From positions 496,001 through 560,000 of the forward strand of contig NZ_NOIG01000008.1 in assembly GCF_002245625.1 (NCBI RefSeq): a stretch of DNA of 64,000 bases, given 5' to 3'. The DNA comes from Acidovorax kalamii (GTDB taxonomy: Bacteria > Pseudomonadota > Gammaproteobacteria > Burkholderiales > Burkholderiaceae_C). Positions 63,621 to 64,000 of this stretch are shown here, in pieces. The translations under genes and the position numbers were made by a program. Below the pieces are notes generated by a model, which did no database searches, was not told the DNA's origin, and worked only from the letters and a program-made list of their open reading frames with translations. How positions within the stretch are numbered: position 1 is the first letter of the stretch; the number at the start of each line of letters is the position of its first letter.

Positions 63621-64000
63621 GTGCACAAGACCTCCGCCTGGCCGCTTGCGCTGATCTACACGGCGCTCATCGTTTTTGCGAGCCTTTTTCCGTTTGACGG
63701 CTGGCGCGCTCAGGGCATTGACCCGCTGGTGTTCCTGCTCGCCCGCCTGCCCCCGCCGTACTGGACAGGCTTCGACGTGGTCACCAATGCGGCCGGGTAT
63801 GCGCCGCTGGGCTTTTTGCTGGTGCTGGGCATGTTGCGCTCGGGCTGGCGGCGTGTGCTGGTGGCCGTGGCATTGGCCACGGTGGCGGGCGCACTGCTGT
63901 CGCTGGCGCTGGAGTTTCTGCAGATCTACCTGCCCCGGCGGGTGCCATCCAACCTGGACCTGCTGCTCAATATGGGCGGCACCCTGGCGGGCGCCCTGAG
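63621..64000 (+). CDS. VanZ-like family membrane protein (truncated by window edge)
   Basis: Reads from a GTG at 63621 off the right edge; 126 residues visible. Helices at about 8-25, 52-72, 78-100 and a start of another. SLFPFDGW, NAAGYAPLGFLLVLG and LEFLQIYLPRRVPSNLDLLLNMGGTLAG are VanZ-family motifs; the conserved Glu-Gln and the N-x-x-D elements are visible. 19 bases after the HemJ-like gene on the same strand. The role of chromosomal VanZ proteins outside glycopeptide resistance is unclear. GTG start is inferred; there is no clear ribosome site. Confidence 0.75.
   Translation, partial: MHKTSAWPLALIYTALIVFASLFPFDGWRAQGIDPLVFLLARLPPPYWTGFDVVTNAAGYAPLGFLLVLGMLRSGWRRVLVAVALATVAGALLSLALEFLQIYLPRRVPSNLDLLLNMGGTLAGAL

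Overview
This is a high-GC stretch of bacterial chromosome whose gene families, gene order (gatB-gatA-gatC, mreBCD-mrdA, creB-creC-creD) and two intergenic repeat families fit a betaproteobacterium of the Comamonadaceae, most likely Acidovorax or a close relative. This is judged from recognised protein families and repeats, not from a database search. No transposase, tRNA, rRNA, CRISPR array or prophage is visible. Most of the window looks like core chromosome.

Layout. 1-4240: a truncated response regulator, an AmpG-type permease, an M48 metalloprotease and a diguanylate cyclase. 4400-12640: an iron-siderophore island. It holds a DUF2218 protein, an ABC importer (ATPase, permease, binding protein) and a secreted esterase on the minus strand, facing an AraC/PchR-type regulator and a TonB-dependent receptor on the plus strand. 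A Fur-box-like site lies in the divergent promoter region. 12800-18940: a metallo-beta-lactamase-fold hydrolase, then a signalling block (CheC, CheY, membrane diguanylate cyclase, small secreted protein), then a GspE/PilB ATPase whose N-terminus resembles the c-di-GMP-binding MshEN domain. 18955-21160: xthA and pyrE divergent from overlapping start codons, then a DUF4124 protein. 21249-29430: gatB-gatA-gatC facing away from mreB-mreC-mreD-mrdA.

29600-40250: an unknown lipoprotein, an EamA exporter, a DcaP-like porin, a polar amino-acid ABC transporter, a TauE/SafE permease, an ammonium transporter with a textbook NtrC site plus sigma-54 promoter, a small unknown protein and a GMC oxidoreductase. 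40540-44400: a four-gene Mla/MCE lipid-transport operon. 44414-49387: an NDH-2-type dehydrogenase and a DUF1501/DUF1800 pair. 49760-52590: a CsbD protein, a cysteine-repeat periplasmic protein, a bacteriohemerythrin and a GAF-GGDEF diguanylate cyclase. 52755-57360: the Cre envelope-stress regulon core (creB, creC, creD) with a Cre-tag-like site before creD. 57366-64000: MarC, an SDR, a dienelactone hydrolase, a secreted amidohydrolase, CorA, hemB, a candidate small RNA, a HemJ-like protein and a truncated VanZ.

Themes. Several c-di-GMP genes occur: three GGDEF proteins, all with GGEEF and an RxxD I-site, plus a possible MshEN receptor. Envelope functions are also frequent (MreBCD/PBP2, Mla, Cre, porin, lipoproteins). 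Two dispersed repeat families punctuate the window. One is a long GC-rich element next to gene ends. The other is a short element with the core ATAGCT, an inverted GCGCTT/AAGCG and an AT-rich tail; it sits mainly at gene 3' ends and in two places has become part of a coding sequence. The strongest candidates for something undescribed are the small RNA with pyrimidine-rich loops between hemB and hemJ, the CheC/CheY/cyclase/secreted-protein module, and these repeats.
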